Both the position numbers and the translations under genes were made by a program. The notes under the pieces are model-generated. The model did no database searches, was not told where the DNA came from, and was given only the letters and a program-made list of their open reading frames with translations. Shown here piece after piece: positions 32,830-43,729 of a DNA stretch of 64,000 nt (position 1 is its first letter; every line of letters starts with the position of its first letter). The stretch spans positions 4,092,001-4,156,000 of the forward strand of contig NW_025408670.1 in the NCBI RefSeq assembly GCF_020360975.1, in the 5' to 3' direction. This DNA comes from Hirsutella rhossiliensis (taxonomy: Eukaryota; Ascomycota; Sordariomycetes; Hypocreales; Ophiocordycipitaceae).

Positions 32830-35132
32830 TTAGTAAAACTATTAAAGTAGAGAACTATAGTAGGTTAAATACTTAAGTAGCTCCTAGGTATTTTCCTTTA
32901 GTCTATATCCTTTTTATTTAATAAGGTATTCTTATTACTAACCTTATTTTCTTATATCTAGTATTTATTTTATTTTATATTCTTAATTATTATCGACTTT
33001 AATTTTTTCCTATAGTTTAGCGTTTTATAGCGCTAGTTCTAATAATAAGATATAAAATATTAAGTATATCTATATTATTATTAGTAGCGTAAGTTTATAG
33101 TTAACTTTTAAAATAGTTTTCTTAACCTTAAACGGTCTAAGTTTCTTAAAGTTTAATTTATTACTTAGTTATTTTATTTTAATATTTCGTTATATAAGGT
33201 AAACTATATCTCCCTCTTAAAAGATTAGTTCCTATAATCTTATCCGGTTATAGTAAGTAGATATTTATTCTCTAATAAATTAAAGTTCTTATTATATTTC
33301 TTTATATAATCTTTATAGCTAATCTACTTATAGTATTACTCGTTCTACTTATAGTCCTTATTAAGTAACCTTAAATACTTTTAGGTTATATCTATAATTA
33401 GCGTATACTAGTAAGCGCTAAGTTATTTTTATAACTAAGCTATTATAAGCTAGTTATACTATTAATAGCTATTTAACTTAATCGTTTTATTCGTAGCTAA
33501 TATAGTATCGTAAATATTATTTAAGCGTTTAGTTAAGTCGTTCTATTTATTTATTTATTTATAAGTAATAAGCTATACTAAGCTTATATTTCGTCTTTAA
33601 TTATACTATAAGAGCTTACTAAAACTTAGCTATAAATATACTTCCTTTATTAAAGATAATCTTATTTAGTAGTCTATAATTACTAATAATTATTTATAGG
33701 AATATATATACTAGCTCTTCTATATTACTTACTTCTTTATATAGTAAGAAGTATCTATACTTTATTAGTTTATTAGTAATAATAAATATATAATTATACT
33801 TAATATTAATTATAGGTTCTTTTAACGGTAGTAGCTTTATAATATAGTTAAATGCTATTAAATCCTATAGTTTCTTTAGTACTAGTAGCGGTTATAAATC
33901 TCTATATAGCTTATATTATTTAGCTTTACTTTATATATAAAGTTTATATTTTTTAATAACTTATTATACTACTTCTTTAAGCTATAGGAAATTATATTAT
34001 TATTTAATCTATTTTATTATTCTTTAGATTCCTTATTATCTATATATTAGATATTTATATATATCTTATATAACTTTATCTCGTAATTTTAATAGTATCT
34101 AGATTTTATTTTTATATATTAAAACTTCTAAATATTCTATATTATATCTATTTAGTACTTTATATTCTTTTATCTATTTTAAGATCTTTTAGTAAGTTAA
34201 GTTATTAGGTTATACTTTAAATATTATATTTAGCTATCGTTACTAGTAGTTCCTATTTTCGTTAATTTCTAAGAGCTATCTTTTTACTATAAGTGCCCTT
34301 ATATTATAGTTACTTTATCGACTAAGGGTATTAGCTCGACTATTTTCTATTCCTTTTTTATAGATTATTTCGTAGTCGAATTCTAATAAGTATTTAGCCT
34401 ATTAAATCTATTATCCGTTTAACTATTATATTATTATAAAGTAAAAGATATTTTTATAATCTATATAGACCTTAACTTTATACTTACTTTTAAAAAGGTA
34501 GTGTTAAAGTTTCTTAAAAGCTTAAATAATTATAAGGAATTCTTTATTATAGATAAGGTAATTAAGTTCTATTTTATATAGCTTCTTTAAATAAAATATA
34601 ATTAATTATAGTCTTCCTTTATTATCTTTTTATCCGATTTATACTCCTAAAGTAAAGTCTAATATATTAGTTTTAAGTTCGATTTATCGTTTTAAATTAA
34701 AGGTAGTTAAGACTAGTTCTTATATAATTATAGTCTTAATATATTTAAAAGCTTTATTAGCTTTATCGTCTTATATAAATTCTTTTTCCTTCTTTATTAA
34801 GTTATATAGTAGTACTACGATCTTTTTAAAATCTTTAATAAATCGTTAGTAGTAATTTATAAATCCTAGGAAACTTTATACGTCCTTAACGTTCTTTAGC
34901 GTTAGCTATTCTTTAACTAAGTTAATTTTATCTTATTATATTTATATCTCTCTTAGTAAGATCGTATATCTAAAGAAGTCTACTTCCTATATATAGAACT
35001 TACTTTTCTTTAGTTTAACTAGTAACTTCGTATTCTAAAGTACGCGGAGTACTTTATAGATATATTCCTTATATTCTTTTAAGGTATCTAAGAAGATTAG
35101 GATATTATCTAGGTATATTACTATAAAGATAT
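32830..35132 (-). pseudogene. gypsy-B RT end, RNase H, integrase and chromodomain, RIP-degraded
   Basis: Reverse strand, starting with the RT active site directly inside the solo LTR junction: FIVIYLDNILIFLD (YLDD now YLDN) at about 35100. RNase H follows near 34930-34440: VKDV(Q)SFLGFINYY(R)RFIKDF, ELVLTTFNLKRRIEL, NYLIYNKEFL. Integrase is near 34300-33100. The C-terminus near 32990-32830 is a chromodomain: EYKIK(Q)ILDIRK, EYLIK(Q)KGYRLKENT(Q)ELLKYL. That identifies a chromovirus, whose chromodomain is thought to direct integration into heterochromatin. Broken by Gln/Trp stops throughout. Confidence 0.82.
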
Positions 35133-35700
35133 TATAAGGAACGGTGTTCCTACTATAAATAAAGCAGCTATAATATACTCTCCCGATTATATAAGCTAAA
35201 AAGTAGTATATTAATTATAGATAAAATCTTATCCTATAGAGTATAAATCGCTTATTATATTATATATTATTATATATTAAACGGGTTACCGGTTATTATA
35301 TAATCGGGAATCGAAGGAATAGAGCTAGCTTAGAATACTAGCTAAGACCTCTTAAGAATACCGGCATAACTAACCTCCTTTAAATACGAATATTAATAGA
35401 ACTAAGATACTTTTAGATTTACTTAAGGTATTAAGGAATTCCCTAGTCTTAGGGCTATATAGCAGCTTAAATCTAGTCCTAAAAGGTTCTTCCGTTTAGC
35501 TATAATTGTCTATATAAGATAGTATGTCCGCTAGTAAATAGATAGAGAATAATTAACTTAAACACCTCTTTTATATACTAATATACTACTAATAAATTCC
35601 GTTGAAAATCCTACCTTATACTCCTTCTTCCCCTCTATTATATAGTTTTACGTAATTCCTTAATTTCCTAAAATTCCGCTTTTACTTATATACCTTAAGA
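35133..35700 (+). mobile_element. solo LTR of the copia-1 family
   Basis: 568 bp, the same length as the copia-1 LTRs, from tataaggaac to ccttaaga. It is flanked by a perfect duplication gatat (35128-35132 and 35701-35705). It splits the gypsy-B reverse transcriptase just before its YLDD motif. It was left by recombination between the LTRs of a full element. Confidence 0.93.
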
Positions 35701-37949
35701 GATATCTAAGTATTCGCGTAGGATATTATTAATTATCCGTTAAAAGGTAGCTAGTATATTTATAAGTCTAAATAGTATTACTAGATATTTAAATAGTCTA
35801 AATTTCGTTCTAAAGGCTATTATTTATTTATATCCCTTTTTTATACGTATTAAGTTATAAGCGCCTTTAAGATTAAAGGCTATAAACTATTTTTTACTAT
35901 ATAGTCGATCTTATAGTTCCGATATAAGTAGTAATAGTATTCGGTCTTTTATTATAATATCGTTTAAGTATCTATAGTCGATAACTAGTTATAGCTTACT
36001 GTTTTTCTTTAAAATAAATATAACTAAATAGCCTACTTTAGATATTAACGTTTATATATATCCCTTTTATAGATTTTCGTTAAGGTAGTTATATAGCGTT
36101 TATAGTTACTTTTCGTTTAAGTTATAGATTTTATAAAACGTTAGCGTTATTCTATCTTTAAGATAAATTTTATAGTCCTATTAACTATATTTAAGTAACC
36201 CTATCTTAAGTTCTTCCTTAAAGAGTTTATTATATTTCTAGTATTCCTAAGGGATATTCTTTATTCTATCTTATAGGCTTTATTCTTTCTTTTAAGAGCT
36301 AGTTTCTCTTAACTTAAGCTCTTTATTAATTTATTTAAGGTCTTTCCTTAAAGTAGTAATAACTCTTTAGATCTTTATATTATATCCTTTATTCTATTTA
36401 TATTAGATACTAGGTTATATAGCTATATTAGTTAGTATATAAGTCTTATTAGTCGATTTTATATCCGCTAGTTTAGTTACTATTTTTATTTATATTACTA
36501 AAGCCTATAATAATTTACTTAAACGGTTATCTTTTTTATCCTATTTAATAGCTAAATTCTTATAAAATCTTACTTTCTTTTAAATCTATTAGTCCTAGAA
36601 ACTTATATCTTCGTTTTAATATAGCTAGCTAGTTTTCTAGTTAATTAGTAGGTTACTCTCTTATAGCTATAGAAGTCTTAATATAAGGTCGTATTCTTTA
36701 ATATCTATAATATCGAAGTTAACTTATTAGTCGTAGCCCTAGATATTAATATTAAGGTAATTAATCTCTATATTAATAATTCTATTATTATAGTTAAAGG
36801 CCTCGCCTTCGATATTTATAAGTTTATATAGATCTTTCTTATATCTCTATATAAGTCGGTAATAATTAATAACTCTAGGTAAGACGTAATTACCTATCGC
36901 GCTATAGTCTAAAAGTATACGTATATAATATCCCGCGACTTAGATATCTAATACTATTTAATTGCTATAGCTTACTATTACTATATATAAGGTCCTTAGA
37001 TCTTATTATATCGTGCTAGTCTATAGCCCTTTTATAGATAGCATACCTTATTTTTTACTTAGTCTTTATTTATTTTATTTAGGTATTCTTCTTTAATTTA
37101 TTATTAATATTACTTCTTTATATTTTTATCGTATAGTATTATATTAGGGCTTAAGAGACTAATTCCTTATAGCTAATCGAAGATTTCTTATTTCTCGACG
37201 CTATATTATTTATATTATACTACTTTATAGTTAATTACGTACTATACTTTATAATTTTATTTGTTTTCGTACTAAAGGTTAAGTTTTCGTTCTATATCTT
37301 TTTATTTTTTATATAGTATTTCTATATCGATTTTTCCTTAGTTAAATATAGCTTATAGCCTTTATATATATTACTAATAATCTTTTAGTATACTATTATA
37401 TCGTTTATACTATACTTATGCTTTTTCGTATTTATAAACTCTATAGTTTAAGTATATATATTTATTATAATCTTCTTTATTATATTTAACTTATTATATA
37501 AGTCTTTAAAAGATTAAGGGTTTAGATATCTTAGAGTAAGTAGCGTTATACTATTCTTTTATTTTAGCGTACTTATAGATTTTATATATCTCTAAAAGAT
37601 ATCTTATTAATAAACCGTAATTATTATATTATTTAAGTAGCGTGCTATAATCGGGTTCTAATAATATAACTTAGTTACTTAGGTAGCGTTAATCGATTTT
37701 CTAGTAATTTAGTTCTATACTTAGGTAGGGTTTTAAAAGTACTTATCTCTTAAACCTAACTAAGAAGGCGTTATATCGTGCCTTTATTTAAAAGTATATT
37801 ATATAATCTAAGTAAACGTATAATATCTATAAAATATACTTATAGTGCTTATAAGTAAGTAGTATTTATAGATTATCTTTAAATTCTCCTTATAGTTACT
37901 ATTCTCGTTATAAAGCTATAAAGGTATTGATTATAGCGATAGCTATAAT
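35701..37949 (-). pseudogene. gypsy-B protease and reverse transcriptase N-terminal part, RIP-degraded
   Basis: Reverse strand. The stretch next to the LTR reads INILATF(Q)RIINNILREYLDI, the segment usually written APATFQ-x-IND-LRE-LD just before YLDD. Upstream, 36300-35800 holds further RT sequence and 37300-36700 protease-type sequence too degraded to place active-site residues. Continuous with the parts on either side once the two insertions are removed. Confidence 0.68.
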
Positions 37950-38022
37950 TATTACGAAAAAGATATAGCCGCCTATTAGATACAAGCGACAGCGTTAATT
38001 AACGCATATAGTATACGCGACA
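37950..38022 (-). repeat. miniature element 3' LTR (73 bp)
   Basis: Reverse-strand ends TGTCGCG...CGTAATA; the terminal CA is converted to TA. It contains the perfect 14-bp palindrome gcgttaattaacgc. Confidence 0.87.
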
Positions 38023-38031
38023 CACCCCCTT
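38023..38031 (-). promoter_or_regulatory. miniature element polypurine tract
   Basis: Reverse strand AAGGGGGTG, touching the 3' LTR. Confidence 0.75.
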
Positions 38032-38128
38032 AGGGATATCGGGTCAATTCGTCCCGGGATACCTGGATATCCTAGACCACAGCGGGAATTTTTATATAGG
38101 CAGGCCCTATACTGAAACCGCGCTCAAT

Positions 38129-38195
38129 TGCGCTGGCGGGACTCGAACCACGGGCCTTCGGGTAATGCGCGCCAGGCTAGCCAAGTGCGTGCGCA
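38129..38195 (-). other. tRNA-like segment with Pol III A- and B-box matches
   Basis: On the reverse strand a perfect B box (GGTTCGAGTCC, 38139-38149) lies about 22 bases after an A-box-like TGGCTAGCCTGG (38172-38183), and the ends TGCGC/GCGCA can pair like an acceptor stem. The T-stem pairs only at two positions and no anticodon stem forms, so this is not a working tRNA. It looks like a tRNA-derived promoter module of the kind found in SINEs. Confidence 0.55.
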
Positions 38196-38225
38196 GTCAC
38201 GGGAAGTTCCGGAGGTAACCCCTCC

Positions 38226-38240
38226 GCCCGGGCTCATAAC
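38226..38240 (-). promoter_or_regulatory. miniature element primer-binding site (half-tRNA iMet type)
   Basis: Reverse strand GTTATGAGCCCGGGC, starting at the first base after the 5' LTR. It shares GTTATGAGCCCGG with copia-2, and with copia-1 after one RIP change. Confidence 0.78.
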
Positions 38241-38313
38241 TGTCACGAAAAAGATATGGCCGCCTATTAGATATAAGCGACAGCGTTAATTAACGTATAT
38301 AGTATACGTGATA
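38241..38313 (-). repeat. miniature element 5' LTR (73 bp)
   Basis: Partner of 37950-38022. In this copy the end next to the primer-binding site keeps GTGACA, while the outer end is converted to TATCACG. Confidence 0.87.
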
Positions 38314-38318
38314 ATAAT

Positions 38319-39945
38319 ATAGTCTCCTTTATATAGTACCGGTTAATACCGAATTAATATAGCTTATTAGTTTTCTATAAGAATTTAAGGTATTTATTAA
38401 GTTTTAATTTTAAGTATTTCTTTAAATTCTTCGAAGTATAAAGCGTATTCTTTAATCGTAGTATTTTCCCTTAGTAGTAAGGGTAGTAGTATAAGTTCGT
38501 TCTTATCTTCTATTTCTCTAAGTATTTCTTATTCTTTAGAGCTTATATTATTAATACTTCGTTATTCTTCCTTAGGTTATTATTTAAGTTTCGTAAGTAT
38601 AAGGGCTATATCTATATCTTTTTTATTATATTATTTATAGACTGCCCGTTATTATTATCGATTTTTATTTTATATATCTTCCTAGAATCGTTTACCGTTC
38701 TTCTTAATCTAGTCTTAAGAGACTCCTTTAAGATAGGGGTATTCTAGTTCTACGAATTTAACTTATTTCTATATTTTAAGATCCCTTCGCTATATTATTA
38801 TAAGGGTTTTCTTTAGTTACTTTAAGAACTATCTAATACCGTTTTTATCGCTTAAGTATACTATATATTCGTCGTTATAGTATATAGTCTAACTAAGGAG
38901 TCTATACTTTAGTTCCTATCTATTAGTAGTATTTAGGTATTTCTTACCTTTTAAGGCTAGTACTTAGTAGGTTTTCTTCTCTTTATAAGGTTATCTATAT
39001 TCTTTAAAGTAATATCTAAGTTTCCTATAGTTAAAATACTTTCCTTTACTTTTCTATATTATATTTAGATCTATCCTACCTAGGTTAGTTATATAAGCGT
39101 AGGTAATAGGAGTTTCGCGCTTTTTTTTATAGTTAGCGCGTCGGTTAAAGTTATTCTTATAAGAAGGGTTTTAGTTTCCTCTTCCTTATTTCTTTTCTTA
39201 GTATTATATATACTATCTATTATCGATTTATACTACTATAGCGATATAGTTTAAGAGGCCGTTAGGTTAATCTTCCTTATAAAGTTCGTCTTTAACTTCT
39301 TCCTTAAGTCCGTCGTAAAATCGCGATATAAGGGGTTCGTCGTCTTATTTAAGTTTTAAGGTAACTTAACGGAATTTAGTAGTATAGTCTAATACTAAGG
39401 TCCTTTATCGGAGTTCTTAAAGTTTCTATTTAGCTTCTCGTTCTTTATTAGTTATTTTAAATACCTTAGTAATAGCTTCTTTAAATCCTTAGAAACTAGT
39501 AAAGACTTTATCTATTTCGCTATTTCGCTATACTAATTAGTTATTAAGATAGTCCCTTATAATAGGTCTAAACTAAGTAAGTACTATTTTAGATAAATAA
39601 TTTCCTATATAGAGTACCTTTTTAACTAGGTTCGAAAGTTTTATTAAGTAAAACTAATAGTAGGCCTTAAGTTAGGTAAGAAAGTCTTAAAGAGTACTAT
39701 AAGTACCGTTAAATAGTCCTAGCTACTTTAGTTTAACTACTTCTTTAAGGTCTCTAACTTATCTATTACCTCCTTTATTCCTAAGTAACTATACTTCTTA
39801 TCGAAGGGTAATAATCTCGCGTATTATATCCTAAGGCGATATAGTAGCTCTAAAGTTAGTTAATCTAGCTTACTATATAAGTATATTAATAGTTATAATA
39901 TTACTTAGAGTAACGCGGTATTATACTAAATAAGAGCTTTTAACG
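38319..39945 (-). pseudogene. gypsy-B gag, RIP-degraded
   Basis: Reverse strand. A zinc knuckle near 39045-38980 reads YFNYRKLRYYFKEY, which is C-x2-C-x4-H-x4-C with every ligand turned to Tyr. Upstream (39900-39100) is gag-type helical sequence. The 5' LTR candidate follows at 39946. No active frame remains. Confidence 0.65.
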
Positions 39946-40165
39946 TATAACGACTAATATTATTCTTAAGGGATAAACCTATTAAGGGGTTTATATTAGT
40001 AGATATAATAAGGCGTAGTCTAAGTAATAATATATATATTATATTAGTAATAAGTTAGAGGTTATAGACTATAGACTATAACTAAGTAATTAGAATTAAA
40101 GATAGAATCGTAATAAAGATTTATATTAAAAGCTAGAGAGCTATTTATCTAAAGGAGTAAAAGTA
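39946..40165 (-). repeat. candidate gypsy-B 5' LTR end
   Basis: Matches 28823-29080 from tataacgactaatatta to ctaaaggagta, then the similarity stops abruptly, so the rest of this LTR is truncated or replaced. Confidence 0.6.
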
Positions 40166-41252
40166 GGTAGCTATATATACCTATAGAGACTATCCTTAGA
40201 TTACGGTCCTAGCTATAATCCCCTTTATAGCTTACTATAGCTTACTTATAAGCTATACTCCTAAGTAGTAATCTATTTATATAAGGCTTACTTAGCTTAC
40301 GTACGCTCTAAGTAAGCTAAGCTTAAGTAACTTCTTATCCCGACTATTATTCTAAGCCGCCTTATTATATAAACGTAGCCGGCTCTCTTACGGCCCGCTA
40401 ACTATAGTCGTAATATAGGTTCTTAGTAAAAAGGGCTCTTAAGTATATTATATAGGTCTTCTTAATATAGTTAGTTATATAGCCTTTTAAGGGAGCTATT
40501 AAGGTCTTAAGCTTTAAAAGCTATTACTTAAAAGTCTTTTTTTCTTAAAAAGAGATTAGCTTTATAGTACTAATAGATTCTATTATCGCTATATATATAA
40601 TAGTTAATAGCTTTATCTTTTAAAGGTATTCCTTATAGTAACTTTTATAGTTACCTAAGGTAGTAGAAAAGGCTTTCTACTATATAAAGGTTAGCTTAGA
40701 AAAAAAGGAAGCTCCCTTTATAAATTCTATTACCTTAAGATAAAGAGGGGGCTTAAAAGGGTCTTACTTATTAAAAAAGACTAAATTATAAATAGTCCTA
40801 TCTATATAAGACTATAGCTCCTTTACCTACTTATCTTAATTTTTAAGCTCTATAAAAATTATCTTATAGACTATAAGGGTAGTAAAAGAATTATTTTTTA
40901 ATATTATTATAAAAATAAAGGTAGAAAAGTTAGTTAAAAATTAGCTTTTTTAGTAAGAAAGATAAAAGGAAGCTATAAAAAATATAAGAAAGGTACTTTT
41001 TATAGTAGCTAAAAGGTATAAGAATTCTATTCCTTCTAAGCTTATAACTCTTATAAAGAGAGATATAAAAAGTATATATAAAATATAGAAAGAGAAAATT
41101 AAAAGTAAAGGGTTAAATAGGTAAGGTAAAGATATTTAATTCTTATAAGGGTAGTAATTAAAGTAAGGGAGTAATTATTATATTACTTTAACTATCCTTT
41201 TTTCCTTTATTTATAGCCCTTTTTTATACTTATTTAATATCTTTATTAATAA
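40166..41252. other. unassigned RIP-degraded host sequence left of gypsy-C
   Basis: AT-rich. A forward frame near 40490-41250 looks coding-like (for example KVVEKAFYYIKVSLEKKEAPF and KIKVEKLVKNQLF), with the stop pattern of RIP. It would continue past gypsy-C at 49070 (KILLKEAINILLTT). I do not recognise the protein; an older transposon is likely. Confidence 0.35.
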
Positions 41253-41257
41253 AGAAG

Positions 41258-41514
41258 TATAAGGGAACACGTATTATAGTACGATTAGTTAGGTAGTAGA
41301 GATAGCTAGAGGTACTATACTATATATATTATATTCTCCTTATCGTAAGACTAAAGCTTATAAAATGAGGGATTTTTCCTCTTTAGTTAAAGTAGTAAGA
41401 AGTCTATAATATATAAGCGGGGTAAGTACGATTCCCTACTAATACCCTACTAATATATTAGTACTATATACCTAAGTACTTTATTAGCCTATACCTCTTA
41501 GTAGCGTTCTTATA
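41258..41514 (-). repeat. gypsy-C 3' LTR (257 bp)
   Basis: Forward reading tataagggaacac...gcgttcttata; equal in length to 48808-49064 and to the solo LTR at 49184-49440. Confidence 0.92.
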
Positions 41515-41895
41515 ATTATCTCCCTTCCTATATAAACCTCTTAGCTATATCTTTAATATATATTACTTTCGCTATACTATATATATTTAGTTAAGAAGAG
41601 AGGTAGTTTTAGTTATATATTACGCGTATACGCTTATATAAGTATACGTTAGTCTACGCTCTATAATATTAATAGTTATTATATTAGCGGTAGCCGCCGA
41701 GTAACCGTTATAGTATCGCATATATATCGGCCGCGTAACTATAATATAAAGAGCGTACGTATATATCTCTTACTTCTTCTATTTTCTTTTCTTCTTTAAC
41801 TCTTTTACCTACGATTACTATAGAGTTTTATACCTTTTTTTATTAATCCCTTATACCTTTTTATATTACTTTTTATCGATAATTTATTAATAATA

Positions 41896-43467
41896 ATACC
41901 TTTTACGCCGAAAAAGATAAAGAACTATAACGCTAATTTCCTACGCCGTATATAGGAGTAGGTAGCGGCGGGTTCGCCTTTAAAGCGTAAGCGATCGGCC
42001 TAAAAGTCTTATAGTAACGCTGGTTCCCCCTTAGCGAAGAAAGCTAAGAAAGGTATAGGGGAATCCTAGTCCTAGGAGACTTTTAGTCTAGGACCTAACG
42101 TTAGCGAGGGTCGTGCCCCTATTACCCTACTAAATACCCTAGCTCCGGCTATCGATAAGCTTACCTTTATAAGCTAGGAAACTTATAAGTCTATTACCCT
42201 TATTAGCGATACTAATACTAGTAAGGAGATCGTGCCTAGGCGCTCTTAAGTAAGTACCGATAACCTAGCTACTTTATCTTAATAGGGCGGCTCTAGCTAA
42301 TAGGAGATCGTCGCTTAAGCCGCTCCTTAAAATAAGTAGGCCGATATTAACGATAAGGCCTAGCTAAACGAGGGCTAAAACTATCTTAATACTTAGCTAA
42401 ATAAAGGCTAAGATAACGATAACGGTAATAATAGAGACGGCCGCGATCTAACTCTTCTTACCGACGAACCTAAGAACGGCGGCGCTAGAGATAAGGGCAC
42501 CTAAGCGGCGGCACGAGGCGGTCGCGCTCTTATAAAGAAGCGCACTTAATCTAAGGTTATAGCCTACCCGGTTAAGGCCTATAAGGTTATCCCTTATAAG
42601 CTCTAGTATATATATTATTTTAGGATAGTCGTTAAGGAGTATAATATAACTAAGCTTAAGCTTATTAAGGTGCTCTCGATTAGCTATATTTTCTTAGGGG
42701 TTTCCTTAACGCGCTATAAGTAATACTATAGATATACCGCGACCTATAACTAGGTAAGTTTCCCCTTAGCTTTAAATATTACGATTAATAAGCTAATCTT
42801 TCTTAAGGCCGCTACTTTTATATTTAGTAACTAGGCTAATATAGTCGCTATCGTTAAGTACTTATATAAGCTTAATAAGCTAAAGACTAGTAACGAGGAT
42901 ACTAAGGACGATAGCTTAAACGTAGGCGTGCTTATTTTTAAGGAGGCTAATTAGCGCCGTCTTACTATTATAGTATAGTATTTAGCTAAGGCTTTCGACG
43001 CCGCTAAGACGGCCTATTATAAGTCCTTTAGGACTATAGGTATATAGAAGTCTACTATCGTAAGTTTTATCTAACCCTTTTATTAGCGACCGCCTAATAA
43101 TATACTAGGTTAAGCGTGCTGACTACTATATACTAATTAATAAGCGCTACGAGCTTATTATTTACCTTAACCCCGCGCCCTTATTCGATATCGCCTATAT
43201 AAGCCTAGAGTACTAGGCCTAGGAATCCTAGTTAAAACTCCGCTTTATCGATAGCGATATAGGCTATACTTCGTAGTAATACGCCTTACTATTTACTAAG
43301 GCCGAGGTAAGTACCGTGCTAATAGAGATAGGTCTCGATATAAAGGATAAGGAAGGAGCGGAAGATAGGGTAGTTCTAGTATTTCTAGAGGTATTTAGTA
43401 TAGCGGAGGGGGCGCCTTAGTTAGTTCCTACTACGCTAGTAAAGAAGAGAGGTAGTTAAAAGTAATA
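41896..43467 (+). pseudogene. antisense accessory ORF in the gypsy-C 3' region, unknown protein, RIP-degraded
   Basis: A forward frame of about 520 codons starts at ATA (probably a mutated ATG) in ATACCTTTTACGCCG and ends at a stop after KKRGSQKQ near 43467. It has one frame change near 43105. Nearly every internal stop is TAG or TAA where Gln fits. The N-terminal 60 residues are basic with a nuclear-localisation look (PLKRKRSA, PLAKKAKKG). The middle (about 50-220) is Ser/Thr/Asn/Asp-rich and low-complexity. The rest reads as an ordered domain (VIPYKLQYIYYFRIVVKEYN, YLAKAFDAAKTAYYKSFRTI, YELIIYLNPAPLFDIAYISL). I do not recognise the family. It runs opposite to gag-pol, between chromodomain and 3' LTR, as the accessory ORFs of some plant LTR elements do. 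Confidence 0.65.
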
Positions 43468-43729
43468 GATAGGTCTTATCTTTCTTTTATTTAGCTATAA
43501 CTATCCTTCTCTCTTTTATTATTAAGGCCTTAGTAGAGTTATAGTTTAGTTTTATTTTCCTTAATAATATTTAATAAGTAGTATAAATAGTTTTCCCTAT
43601 TCTCTTATTTTACTATTTTATATATAGTTATAGGACGTTTAAGCGTACTAATATATTAATAAGTCGGTAGCGATTTAATAGGGATTTATTATTAATTTAG
43701 TAGCGTCTCCCTATACTAGTAGGTTTCCC

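Larger units (their letters stand above)
37950..38313 (-). mobile_element. 364-bp miniature LTR retrotransposon (TRIM/SMART-like) with tRNA-like core
   Basis: Two 73-bp direct repeats (37950-38022 and 38241-38313) are flanked by a perfect 5-bp duplication ataat (37945-37949 and 38314-38318). On the reverse strand the 5' LTR ends GTGACA and is followed at once by the primer-binding site GTTATGAGCCCGGGC. The purine tract AAGGGGGTG directly precedes the 3' LTR, which starts TGTCGCG. The 218-bp interior has no ORF, is GC-rich and hardly RIPped, and holds a tRNA-like segment. The LTRs differ at about eight positions, all transitions. It lies inside gypsy-B. Confidence 0.88.
28823..40165 (-). mobile_element. 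gypsy-B: chromodomain Ty3/gypsy element, RIP-degraded, with nested insertions
   Basis: A repeat shared by 28823-29080 and 39946-40165 fits the 3' portions of a 3' and a 5' LTR. Between them the reverse strand carries gag with a zinc knuckle, RT, RNase H, integrase and a C-terminal chromodomain. A pogo element (29616-32400), a solo copia-1 LTR (35133-35700) and a miniature LTR element (37950-38313) are inserted in it. The outer LTR ends beyond 40165 and between 29080 and 32830 are not resolved, so the element limits are approximate. Confidence 0.72.

Noticed and set aside
38129..38195. A tRNA gene on the reverse strand
   Set aside because: The B box is perfect, but the T-stem pairs at only two positions and no anticodon stem forms. 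It lies inside a short LTR element, so it is called tRNA-like only.
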